DNA of 64,000 nt from Galeopsis tetrahit (GCA_963675135.1 OY776134.1:68867643-68931642), one strand, 5' to 3'; counted from the first letter of the stretch, positions 45,498-56,061 are shown. Notes: generated by a model from the sequence alone, not told the origin. Program-made: numbers and translations.

Positions 45498-46757
45498 ATG
45501 TCGTCTGAAATTGAAATTACGAGGAGTATGTCGTCGTCGTCGTTGAGTTTAAGGCGGAGGGTTGAAGAGGTGTCCCCGCTGCCACGTAGCTCATTTGTGA
45601 TACACAGAGTTCCACGGCAGCTGGCGGAGGTGAACAGCAAAGCATACGAGCCACAACAGGTGTCGATTGGGCCGTACCACTACGGCGAGGCCAAGTTGAA
45701 AAGGGGAGAGGAAGTGAAGCTGAGATACTTCAAGTCACTTCTGGAGAGGAAACCCGAAATAGAAGCTGAGGAGTACGTGGCAGCTATTGAAGGAAGAATC
45801 TCGACGGAGGCCCTGCATTGCTACGGCGATGAAGTGAACATGCCGCTTCACGACTTCACGGAGATGTTGGTCATCGACGGCTGCTTCCTCATTGAAGTGA
45901 TGACAGAAAAGGAAGCTTACTTGCGTGCATTTCCCGGTCGGGCGAGCCGTAGGATCCTGATTCGGGATTTGATTTTGCTGGAAAATCAAATCCCGTGGTT
46001 TGTGGTGTGCAAGCTCTACGATCTGATGGAAGGAGAAGAAGAAGCTATTACAGTTGATGATGAAGAAGAAGAAGAAGAAGCTATTACAGTTGATCCGACT
46101 CCTCCGCCTATTGTCCCTGAAGAAGAAGAAGAAGAAGCTGCTATTACAGTTACTGATCCTCTCCCAACTGCAAGATCCAGCACACCCAATGTTGTCATCA
46201 TCCCTTCAGCTTCCGAGCTCAACAATGCCAATGTTACCTTTCTTCCTTACAACAACAACTCATCCAGCTTGTTCGACGTAAAGTTCGACAACGGCAACTT
46301 GTCCATTCCAACTCTACTCATCGACGATGACACGGAGACTGTCTTCAGGAATCAGATTGCTTACGAGCAGTTGTCTCCCAACGACGATACACCCACCCCC
46401 GTCTCCGATTACGCCATGCTCTTGGACTGCCTAATCAATACTGCAAAGGACGTCCAAATCCTCTGTGCACAGAATGTTATAAAGAACATGCTGGGCAGTG
46501 ACGAAGCCGTCGTCCAATTTGTCAACCGACTCACTGATGGAGTTATGATTGAAGGCCATTTCCAGTATGAAGAAACATTTAACCTCATCAATCGCCATCA
46601 TCAGAGGCCATGGAACAGAGCATTGTCGTCGTTGCGTCGGGATTACTTTCCTACCCCTTGGGCCTACATTGCCTTTTTCGCTGCTCTTTCGCTTCTCATA
46701 CTCACCCTCCTCCAAACCGTTTTCTCCGCAATCCAAACTGCTGCTGCTCATAAGTGA
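45498..46757 (+). CDS. DUF247 (UPF0481) protein, left palindrome copy, intact
   Basis: A single-exon frame of 419 residues, within the shorter range for the family. Landmarks: IHRVP (35-39), VSIGPYHYGEAKLK (55-68), LRYFKSLLERKPEIE (75-89), EMLVIDGCFLIEV (122-134), LLENQIPWFVV (160-170), IIPSASELNNANVTF (234-248), IPTLLIDDDTE.VFRNQIAYEQ (270-291), YFPTPWAY (383-390) and a C-terminal membrane helix (389-412). The usual HLL-type segment between 175 and 230 is replaced by three acidic units (E-run then AITV), encoded by GAA repeats. DUF247 proteins are plant-specific and membrane-anchored by their C-terminus; in grasses paired DUF247 genes are the male S- and Z-locus self-incompatibility determinants, while in dicots their role is unknown. 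Identical to the copy at 58,502-59,761 and convergent with it. Confidence 0.93.
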   Translation: MSSEIEITRSMSSSSLSLRRRVEEVSPLPRSSFVIHRVPRQLAEVNSKAYEPQQVSIGPYHYGEAKLKRGEEVKLRYFKSLLERKPEIEAEEYVAAIEGRISTEALHCYGDEVNMPLHDFTEMLVIDGCFLIEVMTEKEAYLRAFPGRASRRILIRDLILLENQIPWFVVCKLYDLMEGEEEAITVDDEEEEEEAITVDPTPPPIVPEEEEEEAAITVTDPLPTARSSTPNVVIIPSASELNNANVTFLPYNNNSSSLFDVKFDNGNLSIPTLLIDDDTETVFRNQIAYEQLSPNDDTPTPVSDYAMLLDCLINTAKDVQILCAQNVIKNMLGSDEAVVQFVNRLTDGVMIEGHFQYEETFNLINRHHQRPWNRALSSLRRDYFPTPWAYIAFFAALSLLILTLLQTVFSAIQTAAAHK

Positions 46758-46940
46758 TGATCAATTCCTAGCTTAGCTTTATTGTTTCTGTTTCAATTAA
46801 AGGATATTTGAATGTAGTAAGTTGTTGTTGGGATATTTGAATTCTTGTTTTCATCTACTGCCTTTCCTTATTATGTTATGGTTGTCCAATTAAATTCATG
46901 ATTATTATGCCTGCCTCGGAAATCAACTTCTTCCATCTCT

Positions 46941-47193
46941 TATTGAATTTCAAGAATTTGAAATGAGTGGAAAGCGGATTTCAAATCAACCCATATCACT
47001 TAAAAAAAAATATAGTTTTCAAACTGAGTGATAATTTTTTAATCCATTCATACATATTACACCAACGAATTTGCTATCATCCACACTCAAATCCTTCAAT
47101 CCAGAGAAAACTAATGATTACATAATCTGTGACCTTATACACCCAGTGAAGAAGTAAAGAAATGGGACTATAAAGAGGGATGCACCTCCTTTC
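46941..47193 (-). pseudogene. Exon 5 / intron 5 remnant of MYND copy 2, left arm
   Basis: Mirror of 58,066-58,318. It contains GGAGGTGCATCCCTCTTTAT (exon 5, minus strand) and the following intron, joined on one side to the glycosyltransferase fragment and on the other to the DUF247 3' flank. Confidence 0.85.
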
Positions 47194-48531
47194 ACATGGA
47201 AATAACGGTCATACCTCCTCTCTTTCTAGCCCCTATCATCTTCCTCAGAGCTTTCTATTTCGTTCAAGATATCCCAATCTGAAACTGTTGGGATTTCTCC
47301 TATTAAACCTTACATGTACTAATGCAACATCAGTTGTCATATCTTCCTCGAGGTCGAAAATAATACTCGAATTGATCCTCAAATAATCTTCTAAATAAAG
47401 ATTTTCCATGTCACTAGATATTTGGTCAAGTCCCCTTCTGAAGAGACTCCATTCCCGTATAATATTATTCAGTTGAGAAGCACGGCTTGGGAGCAAGACA
47501 TCTGATGGGAAATGAAAGATATCTTCAACTAGTTTTGCAAGACCAATGATGCATTCTTCTGCAAACACGTTCTTGGCACGCAGCCGTCCAGATGAAGCAA
47601 CAGAACGTGCAAATCTAGATAACTTTCCCTCAGATATTTTTAATGCTTCAGGATCATTTTTCTGGAAAATTATCCCATGAACTCCATCGGCAATCTATCA
47701 ATTCAAAAATTTGATGCAAGGAAAAGATTAACTTGCAGGATAGGTAAAAGATCATTTCAGAAGAGACAATGAAATACATACATATTTTCTTATGGCTGGA
47801 TAATCTGGAGCAAGTACAGGAATTCCGAATGTCATGGCTCTAGTCAGTAAGGGGGGAAAACCCTGCTCGTCTTGGGAGGAGCCATACAAAACGACATCAG
47901 CCATCAGTATTAAACCATCAACATCACTATTTATGCCATAATGTTTTAATGATCCTTGGTTCAGACTCAGACGACTTGCAACATCCTACATAGATGTACA
48001 ATAGATCATTCACCGAATGCTGAAAAAGAAAAAATATCACTTCACAAAGTAAAAGGCACAAAATAATCGTATCAAAAGCAATTCCAATGTCCATTTATAA
48101 TTGGCTTAAAAAGGATGAAGTGGAAAATATATATACACATACAGCAATAATTAAAAATGAATCACTCAATCACTACAGTAAATCTCTCAAGAGATTTGAA
48201 CTTGCAAGCATTAACTTGTGCACCAACTAAGAACAGTCTTCAAAAACCAATAGAAATTCAATGTTAGTGATGCACTCTATTATTGGTAACTCGTTTTCAA
48301 GGATCCCACAATTACAATGCAGTAAAACAATAATACATTTCAACCAGCAGATTGTGAACACAAACCTGCAAAGCATCGCTGTAGTCTTTGCTGGAGTTTC
48401 CACATAGGAAAATGAACTTTGATGTAAATCCAACATCAGTAGATCCTGCATATTTTAGGAGCAGAGGCTCTAGATCGTGCATTGCCACGGCATAATCCCA
48501 GGCTAGGTCAGAGTAAAAGAATGAACTCCCA
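47194..48531 (-). pseudogene. Family-1 glycosyltransferase fragment, left arm
   Basis: Mirror and identical copy of 56,728-58,065; see that entry for domains and exons. It sits inside a broken MYND copy and faces towards the DUF247 3' end. Confidence 0.85.
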
Positions 48532-49217
48532 ACACCATTGATTACCTTTACAAGGACACAACTCACTGGGAAGATTCCAATAAGTAATCAACCTAGGGAA
48601 AATTGCATCCAAATCATTCATTAGCTAGCAAAAAAACATATAGGAAAATTGTTAAGAACATCAGCTGAATTTTAATATCTAATTAAAGCACTAAACAGGA
48701 CTTAAGCATGTCAAAAACAAATACATAGACAAATCAAAGTTTTAGTACCTCAAATTATCGGAACTTTGAGCTGAGGGTTCACAATTACATTCACACATCC
48801 ACATTCCTAAACGGTTAAAATCCAAAGTATTCATAAATCAACACTATGCAATCATGAAGAATAGCTCGATAAACTAACCAATTAACCATCTGAAAAAATA
48901 TACAACTAATATGAAACCTGAATTTGTGCAGCTTCTTTAGTAAATGTGAAAGGAAAAATCATTCAAAAGATCAGCGCGCGTCGTCATTTGTTGCTCCAGT
49001 CTCTCACATTCTCTTTTGTGCACACTAATTCTGTGAGAAATCTTCAAATCGGAAAGCAAATATTGTGAGATTGATAACAGAATATGAGAATCTTTGAAAC
49101 AAAACCGGTAGGGTAAAAAGGAAATAGAAAAACCTGGTGAGAGAGAGAGAGAGATCGTCTGACGGAGTTCGGCTTCCCCTTCCGGCGCACTCCATTTCCT
49201 CCTGTCAATAAACCTTC
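48532..49217 (-). pseudogene. MYND-gene copy 2, exons 1-4, left arm
   Basis: Mirror of 56,042-56,727. The finger-coding part of exon 1 is deleted, exon 2 carries an extra T, and the acceptor half of exon 3 is missing. Confidence 0.9.
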
Positions 49218-49218
49218 T

Positions 49219-49312
49219 CTAAAACTGATAAAATTTAGAATTTCACCTACTGTTTGGCGTAAGTTTCCACCGTCATTTATTATATTTGAAATTCTAAATT
49301 TTACAGTTTTAG
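49219..49312. repeat. Fold-back repeat between the two MYND copies, left arm
   Basis: Mirror of 55,947-56,040. CTAAAACTGATAAAATTTAG and its near inverse bracket a short loop. Confidence 0.85.
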
Positions 49313-49337
49313 ATATACCCTTAATTATATATTGACA

Positions 49338-51416
49338 GGAGTTCGTGATCCTCAACACGAAAAAATTTACACCCACAATCCATCTCGTTACACTGAGCAT
49401 AAGAATACAGCTCAATCTTCTCACCGTCCCTGGGATGCGCAGGTGAAACGATTTCAAAATCCCATACACAGTAAACAAACATATGATATGCAAATAAATC
49501 CGAACCACAAGTATTTCCACCGATCATTTATCATTGATACTTCTACGTGATGTGAAGGCACTTGCAAGACACTTTTGGAGTAATTACAAAATATGATCCA
49601 TGTTTCCATCTCTAGTAAACAAATATCTTCTTCATTGTGAAAGTGGAAATGCAAGTTAGAAGTATATGTACTGAAAGCCTAACCTGAGATGTGAAATTGC
49701 AGGTCCAACAAGGTCTATGTGCACCTTTACTCCCGGGAAGAGTGCTTGCACTTCTCCGAAGACTCCCAACTGAAACAGTTCTTTTTCTGGCCCTTCAAGA
49801 ATTATGTTCATGAACCAACCAAAACATAAATACCAAAAAAAATAAAAAATACAGCAAACTGCACTCAAAAGAGAGTAAATGAGAGAATTATGAGATGAGA
49901 GATACATGCAAGCTACAATCTATGCCATACCACAGGGGCATACCAAGAGATATATTATGAATTTATCTTGCCTACCAAGAGAGTGTATTTTGAAAGAACA
50001 GCTAGGAGCTAAACAAATTTTTAAAAAAAAGAACGGGAAGATGAGATACCTAGGTAATGTATTCGCAGTTTGTTGCTGTTTTCAGGAAGCAAGCTTTCAA
50101 GAATCGCAAGTTGAACCGACCAATATAGAGTTGGTGGCTGAAACAAACATAGTCACTGTATTCAGGCTTCAGAGCCCCTAATCACTTCTAAAAGGTATTA
50201 GTAAAACCTCAAATTCAAGGATATGCATAATAAATTGAGTGTGCTTGTGACTTATAGACTACAGTAAGGTTTCATTTAGATTGACGGATTTGAATTTCAA
50301 GAATTTGAAATGAGTGGAATTGAAATCCATTCAAACAAGAGCGGATTTCAAATCAACCCATATCATTTAAAAAAATAGTTTTCAAAATGAGTGATAAATT
50401 TTTAATCCATTCATACATATTACACCAATGAATTTGCTATCATGGATTTGATCCACACTCAAATCCTTCAATCCAGAGAAAACTAATGATTACATAATTT
50501 GACCTTATACACTCATATACACATATAAATGTAGACAACATACCCAGTGAAGAAGTAAAGAAACAGGACTATAAAGAGGGATGCACCTCCATTCATAGTA
50601 ATCCTTCCAAGTAGTAAGACGATTAGATAGTGGAGAGGAAGAGCCTGGATTGTAACACAGCGCTTGTAAGAATCGTGGCTTAAGCAGTTAAGCAAGACAA
50701 AAATCGTATATAACACCATTGATTACCTTTACAAGGACACAACTCACTGGGAAGATTCCAATAAGTAATCAACCTAGGGAAAATTGTAAGAAGAAAATTG
50801 CATCCAAATCATTCATTAGCTAGCAAAAAAACATATAGGAAAATTGTTAAGAACATCAGCTGAATTTTAATATCTAATTAATCCACTAAACAGGACTTAA
50901 GCATGTCAAAAACAAATACATAGATAAATCAAAGTTTTAGTACCTCAAATTATCGGAACTTTGAGCTGAGGGTTCACAATTACATTCACACATCCACATT
51001 CCTAAACGGTTAAAATCAAAAGTATTCATAAATCAACACTATGCAATCATGAAGAATAGCTCGATAAACTAACCAATTAACCATCTGAAAAAATATACAA
51101 CTAATATGAAACCTGAATTTGTGCAGCTTCTTCTTTAGTAAATGTGAAAGGAAAATCATTCAAAAGATCAGCGCGCGTCGTCATTTGTTGCTCCAGTCTC
51201 TCACATTCTCTTTTGTGCACACTAATTCTGTGAGAAATCTTCAAATCGGAAAGCAAATATTGTGAGATTGATAACAGAATATGAGAATCTTTGAAACAGA
51301 ACCGGTAGCGTAAAATGGAAATAGAAAAACCTGGTGAGAGAGAGAGAGATCGTCTGACGGGAGTTCGGCTTCCCCTTCCGGCGCACTCCATTTCCTCCTG
51401 TCAATAAACCTTCTCT
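49338..51416 (-). pseudogene. MYND-gene copy 1, exons 1-8, left arm
   Basis: Mirror of 53,843-55,921, where the lesions are described. Start-codon equivalent at 51,391. Confidence 0.9.
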
Positions 51417-51714
51417 TCTGACCTGACCGGCTCACCTTACAAAATAAATTAATGTTTTTTTTTTTTTTTTTTTTAACTTTTGGTTTAATATTTTATTCTT
51501 TAATTTATACATTAAAAAAAACTTCTCTATTAGAGTATTAGTATGGAGTAGTAAACTATAAAAATTTATCTAGTTTGATTTTACTTATTTAACAATAGTG
51601 ATTATTCATAAAAATGACATGCAAAACAAAAATAGAAACATATTTAATCAATTTTTAAAAAAAAGGGACGGGTGTGATTTTCGCTAGGGTTGTGTAGAGT
51701 ATGATTAAGACCAA

Positions 51715-52012
51715 TCAAACCAAATTATTAAATATGGTTTGATTTTCAATCAAATTTAGCATTACTCCAAATTCCCCAACTAAAGTTGCGACTTTCACTT
51801 GATTTTCGAAATTATTAAATATTTTAGCATGCAGTCGCACAGCATTTTCTATACGTTCAACTAAAGTTGCGACTTTCACTTGATTTTCGAAATTAAAAAG
51901 ACACCCTAAAGTATGAATTGATAATGCCTCAAGCGTATGATTACCATACTGAAGTAAAACCTCTTTTTCGCGCGATGTCAACAAATTCTTATATTGAATA
52001 TCTACATCATCT
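51715..52012 (-). CDS. Unrecognised second ORF of the spacer, with an internal repeat
   Basis: The open frame starts inside the end of the 191-aa ORF (overlap about 8 nt, different frame). It has no early ATG (NLLTSREKEVLLQYGN...) and runs into the left arm. It contains NFENQVKVATLV twice, from the 38-bp direct repeat at 51,777-51,814 and 51,858-51,895. Overlapping, ATG-less second frames occur in compact viral genomes, but I see no diagnostic motif. Confidence 0.3.
51777..51895. repeat. Two 38-bp direct repeats at the left edge of the spacer
   Basis: CAACTAAAGTTGCGACTTTC... is identical at 51,777-51,814 and 51,858-51,895, separated by 43 bp. The first copy starts 4 bp from the arm boundary. 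Confidence 0.95.
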
Positions 52013-52577
52013 TAAACCTTAATTCGGTCATCTTCTGGACTATAAAAATGCTATTTACCCATAAGATAATCCTTAGCACTAAGTTGATTCCCAGCAAACA
52101 TACCCTAATCAGACTAGAGCATGGAGAAAAGATGTTGTCTTCGTTGAACATCATTGTGAGTTCTTCAATTTCTTTCTGAAGAACAACAAAAAGTTGATCA
52201 AAATCTTCTAATGTGTTATAAACGAACTTACCAGTAAGCAACTTATTCTTAAAATCTGTCAATTTAGTGAACACTTTTTCTTTGTACGCACGTACAAAAA
52301 AGGATTTACTAACATCAGTACGAATAGTTTCACCATCACTTTTGAGTAACGGATCCTCCAGATTCTTAAGATCTTCTTCTCTAAAGATAGAAGATTTTAG
52401 TCCTTCCTGTAGGGCTACATTAAAAAACTTAAACCAAAACTCCAAAATCAGTTTTTTATCCTGATCTTTTAGAGTACCATGCGGTACAAGAAAACCTTTC
52501 TTACTCTTAAGGGATTTCTTTAGAGATTCCTGGTTGACTTGAAAGTATTCAATTGATTTCTTTAATTCTAACACCAT
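52002..52577 (-). CDS. Unrecognised 191-aa ORF in the palindrome spacer
   Basis: Starts ATG at 52,577 (MVLELKKSIEYFQVNQESLK). It is Lys/Glu/Leu/Phe-rich, predicted mostly helical, with no signal peptide; the last 35 residues turn hydrophobic (LLGINLVLRIILWVN). A TATA-like CTATATATAG lies about 55 bp upstream (52,630-52,640). It is the longest frame in the window apart from the DUF247 genes and is overlapped at its 3' end by a second frame. Promoter, hairpin leader and tandem overlapping ORFs would fit an endogenous pararetrovirus (Caulimoviridae) fragment, but neither a Met-tRNA binding site nor a recognisable viral motif is present. Function unknown. Confidence 0.45.
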   Translation of the reverse strand: MVLELKKSIEYFQVNQESLKKSLKSKKGFLVPHGTLKDQDKKLILEFWFKFFNVALQEGLKSSIFREEDLKNLEDPLLKSDGETIRTDVSKSFFVRAYKEKVFTKLTDFKNKLLTGKFVYNTLEDFDQLFVVLQKEIEELTMMFNEDNIFSPCSSLIRVCLLGINLVLRIILWVNSIFIVQKMTELRFKMM

Positions 52578-52686
52578 AGTTTTTTGTTTTTATTCTTTTT
52601 GTTCTGAGTCAAAAGTGGTATTTGATTGCTATATATAGCTAATCTGCACCTTGAACTATTGATTTATTCTGAAAAGAAGAGTTAGC

Positions 52687-52724
52687 GTAGGTTCAGATGC
52701 TCTATTTAGAGATTATGAACCTAC
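52687..52724. repeat. Hairpin upstream of the spacer ORF
   Basis: GTAGGTTCA ... TGAACCTAC (9-bp stem), with an inner CTCTA-TT-TAGAG stem. It lies on the transcribed side of a second TATA-like CTATAAAAAG (minus strand, 52,732-52,742), so it could fold in a 5' leader. Confidence 0.8.
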
Positions 52725-53842
52725 ATAAGAGCTTTTTATAGCACCAGCCTAGGAGCATAGGCGCCGCTTTGACTGCTTGATAGGCGCTTTTGCTTACCTA
52801 CTCTCTTTTATCTAATAAGATAGACCTTGATTGGCCGCCAGCGATGAGAGGCACTCCTCCCGTGGAAGTGAACATAGGCCTTTTTTAAATTCAAAAGACC
52901 CATGTTCCCTGCTTGTGAAACATAGTCACGATGATGCCGAGTGCATGCCGCTGGCACAGGTCTCACTGAGTGGTTGTTAACTCAACTACCCTATATTAGA
53001 TAAATAAATTCAGAAGCCACTAGTTCAAATCAAGTATGTAATCTATTAGCAGCGCGATACTAATCGATTAGACTTGATAACAGACACTCTTGACCCAGGA
53101 GCGGCATATAGCTCTATCATTCAATTCCTTCCCAATAATTAATCTCTCTCAATATTATAATAATATTGGATTGCATGCTTATGTACGATTAATGAAATAA
53201 ATCTCTCGATACTATCCCAATTAACAATAGATAAAACACATTATCATGGCCAATAATAACATGTTTTCAAATAATAATTAAGCACACAAATAAGAGACAA
53301 ACACCATTTAAAGTAAAACATTAATCCATAAACTTCAATCCAAATAATTACAAGCCTTAAACCTAAAGTGTTTTCTACATATTCTCAAATACAATGAAAG
53401 GTAAAATAAATAAAAGGATAGAGAAAACTTAGATAGTTTAGAAGTTAGAGTGTCAAATTTCCAAGCTAATCAAACCATATTTAATAATTTGGAGTAATGC
53501 TAAATTTGATTGAAAATCAAACCATATTTAATAATTTGGTTTGATTGGTCTTAATCATACTCTACACAACCCTAGCGAAAATCACACCCGTCCCTTTTTT
53601 TTAAAAATTGATTAAATATGTTTCTATTTTTGTTTTGCATGTCATTTTTATGAATAATCACTATTGTTAAATAAGTAAAATCAAACTAGATAAATTTTTA
53701 TAGTTTACTACTCCATACTAATACTCTAATAGAGAAGTTTTTTTTAATGTATAAATTAAAGAATAAAATATTAAACCAAAAGTTAAAAAAAAAAAAAAAA
53801 AAAACATTAATTTATTTTGTAAGGTGAGCCGGTCAGGTCAGA

Positions 53843-55921
53843 AGAGAAGGTTTATTGACAGGAGGAAATGGAGTGCGCCGGAAGGGGAAGCCGAACTCCC
53901 GTCAGACGATCTCTCTCTCTCTCACCAGGTTTTTCTATTTCCATTTTACGCTACCGGTTCTGTTTCAAAGATTCTCATATTCTGTTATCAATCTCACAAT
54001 ATTTGCTTTCCGATTTGAAGATTTCTCACAGAATTAGTGTGCACAAAAGAGAATGTGAGAGACTGGAGCAACAAATGACGACGCGCGCTGATCTTTTGAA
54101 TGATTTTCCTTTCACATTTACTAAAGAAGAAGCTGCACAAATTCAGGTTTCATATTAGTTGTATATTTTTTCAGATGGTTAATTGGTTAGTTTATCGAGC
54201 TATTCTTCATGATTGCATAGTGTTGATTTATGAATACTTTTGATTTTAACCGTTTAGGAATGTGGATGTGTGAATGTAATTGTGAACCCTCAGCTCAAAG
54301 TTCCGATAATTTGAGGTACTAAAACTTTGATTTATCTATGTATTTGTTTTTGACATGCTTAAGTCCTGTTTAGTGGATTAATTAGATATTAAAATTCAGC
54401 TGATGTTCTTAACAATTTTCCTATATGTTTTTTTGCTAGCTAATGAATGATTTGGATGCAATTTTCTTCTTACAATTTTCCCTAGGTTGATTACTTATTG
54501 GAATCTTCCCAGTGAGTTGTGTCCTTGTAAAGGTAATCAATGGTGTTATATACGATTTTTGTCTTGCTTAACTGCTTAAGCCACGATTCTTACAAGCGCT
54601 GTGTTACAATCCAGGCTCTTCCTCTCCACTATCTAATCGTCTTACTACTTGGAAGGATTACTATGAATGGAGGTGCATCCCTCTTTATAGTCCTGTTTCT
54701 TTACTTCTTCACTGGGTATGTTGTCTACATTTATATGTGTATATGAGTGTATAAGGTCAAATTATGTAATCATTAGTTTTCTCTGGATTGAAGGATTTGA
54801 GTGTGGATCAAATCCATGATAGCAAATTCATTGGTGTAATATGTATGAATGGATTAAAAATTTATCACTCATTTTGAAAACTATTTTTTTAAATGATATG
54901 GGTTGATTTGAAATCCGCTCTTGTTTGAATGGATTTCAATTCCACTCATTTCAAATTCTTGAAATTCAAATCCGTCAATCTAAATGAAACCTTACTGTAG
55001 TCTATAAGTCACAAGCACACTCAATTTATTATGCATATCCTTGAATTTGAGGTTTTACTAATACCTTTTAGAAGTGATTAGGGGCTCTGAAGCCTGAATA
55101 CAGTGACTATGTTTGTTTCAGCCACCAACTCTATATTGGTCGGTTCAACTTGCGATTCTTGAAAGCTTGCTTCCTGAAAACAGCAACAAACTGCGAATAC
55201 ATTACCTAGGTATCTCATCTTCCCGTTCTTTTTTTTAAAAATTTGTTTAGCTCCTAGCTGTTCTTTCAAAATACACTCTCTTGGTAGGCAAGATAAATTC
55301 ATAATATATCTCTTGGTATGCCCCTGTGGTATGGCATAGATTGTAGCTTGCATGTATCTCTCATCTCATAATTCTCTCATTTACTCTCTTTTGAGTGCAG
55401 TTTGCTGTATTTTTTATTTTTTTTGGTATTTATGTTTTGGTTGGTTCATGAACATAATTCTTGAAGGGCCAGAAAAAGAACTGTTTCAGTTGGGAGTCTT
55501 CGGAGAAGTGCAAGCACTCTTCCCGGGAGTAAAGGTGCACATAGACCTTGTTGGACCTGCAATTTCACATCTCAGGTTAGGCTTTCAGTACATATACTTC
55601 TAACTTGCATTTCCACTTTCACAATGAAGAAGATATTTGTTTACTAGAGATGGAAACATGGATCATATTTTGTAATTACTCCAAAAGTGTCTTGCAAGTG
55701 CCTTCACATCACGTAGAAGTATCAATGATAAATGATCGGTGGAAATACTTGTGGTTCGGATTTATTTGCATATCATATGTTTGTTTACTGTGTATGGGAT
55801 TTTGAAATCGTTTCACCTGCGCATCCCAGGGACGGTGAGAAGATTGAGCTGTATTCTTATGCTCAGTGTAACGAGATGGATTGTGGGTGTAAATTTTTTC
55901 GTGTTGAGGATCACGAACTCC
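53843..55921 (+). pseudogene. MYND-gene copy 1, exons 1-8, right arm
   Basis: Follows the intact gene from upstream of its ATG (here 53,868) to the middle of exon 8 (GGATCA at about 55,911). Lesions: exon 1 lost the GC-rich finger core (parent: CC..., CQRC, YC) and is out of phase; the exon 3 acceptor and first half are deleted; exon 8 is cut. Exons 4-7 with splice sites persist (TACAATCCAG acceptor, GTTTCAG before exon 6, GPEKELFQLGVFGEVQALFP in exon 7). It cannot encode the protein. Confidence 0.92.
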
Positions 55922-56061
55922 TGTCAATATATAATTAAGGGTATATCTAAAACTGTAAAATTTAGAATTTCAAATATAATAAATGACGGTGGAAACTTAC
56001 GCCAAACAGTAGGTGAAATTCTAAATTTTATCAGTTTTAGAGAAGGTTTATTGACAGGAGG
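55917..56061. repeat. Fold-back repeat at the junction of MYND copies 1 and 2, right arm
   Basis: CTCCTGTCAATA (55,919-55,930) is inverted as TATTGACAGGAG (56,049-56,060). Inside it CTAAAACTGTAAAATTTAGA (from 55,947) faces TCTAAATTTTATCAGTTTTA (to 56,039). The right half is the native 5' flank of a MYND copy; the left half is its inverse. Confidence 0.85.

Larger units (their letters stand above)
43555..51773 (+). repeat. Left arm of an 8.2-kb near-perfect inverted duplication
   Basis: Position x in this arm pairs with 105,259 - x in the right arm across the inner 6.3 kb at least, as shown by identical ORFs on opposite strands at mirrored coordinates. Outside the A-tract at 44,712-44,730 the constant is 105,260. 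The differences I found are that A-tract (19 A here; 20 nt with one G opposite) and a T/G change at 43,602. Homology stops at GATGAATTAATTGACAT on the outside and CTCCAAATT (51,773) on the inside. Confidence 0.97.
51774..53485. other. Unique 1,712-bp spacer of the inverted duplication
   Basis: Not mirrored. It holds two overlapping minus-strand ORFs, a hairpin, TATA-like boxes and about 900 bp of leader-like sequence with no long frame. Just before the right arm, the 25-mer AATCAAACCATATTTAATAA+TTTGG (53,468-53,492) repeats a sequence inside the arm (53,516-53,540). Confidence 0.95.

Noticed and set aside
46054..46281. Lys/Leu-rich frames and Ser-rich antisense frames within the DUF247 gene
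   Set aside because: Shadows of the GAA repeat coding for the acidic segment.
45498..46757. Treating the two DUF247 genes as an independent ancient pair
   Set aside because: Identity extends through introns of neighbouring pseudogenes and non-coding DNA, so they are copies from the same inverted duplication.
49044..49520. 158-aa frame in the left arm (mirrored at 55,739-56,215)
   Set aside because: It spans MYND exon 8, the fold-back repeat and MYND exon 1 out of frame; an accidental frame across pseudogene junctions.
51715..52577. Calling the spacer a badnavirus or caulimovirus insertion outright
   Set aside because: No reverse transcriptase, coat zinc finger, movement-protein motif or Met-tRNA binding site is visible; kept only as a hypothesis.
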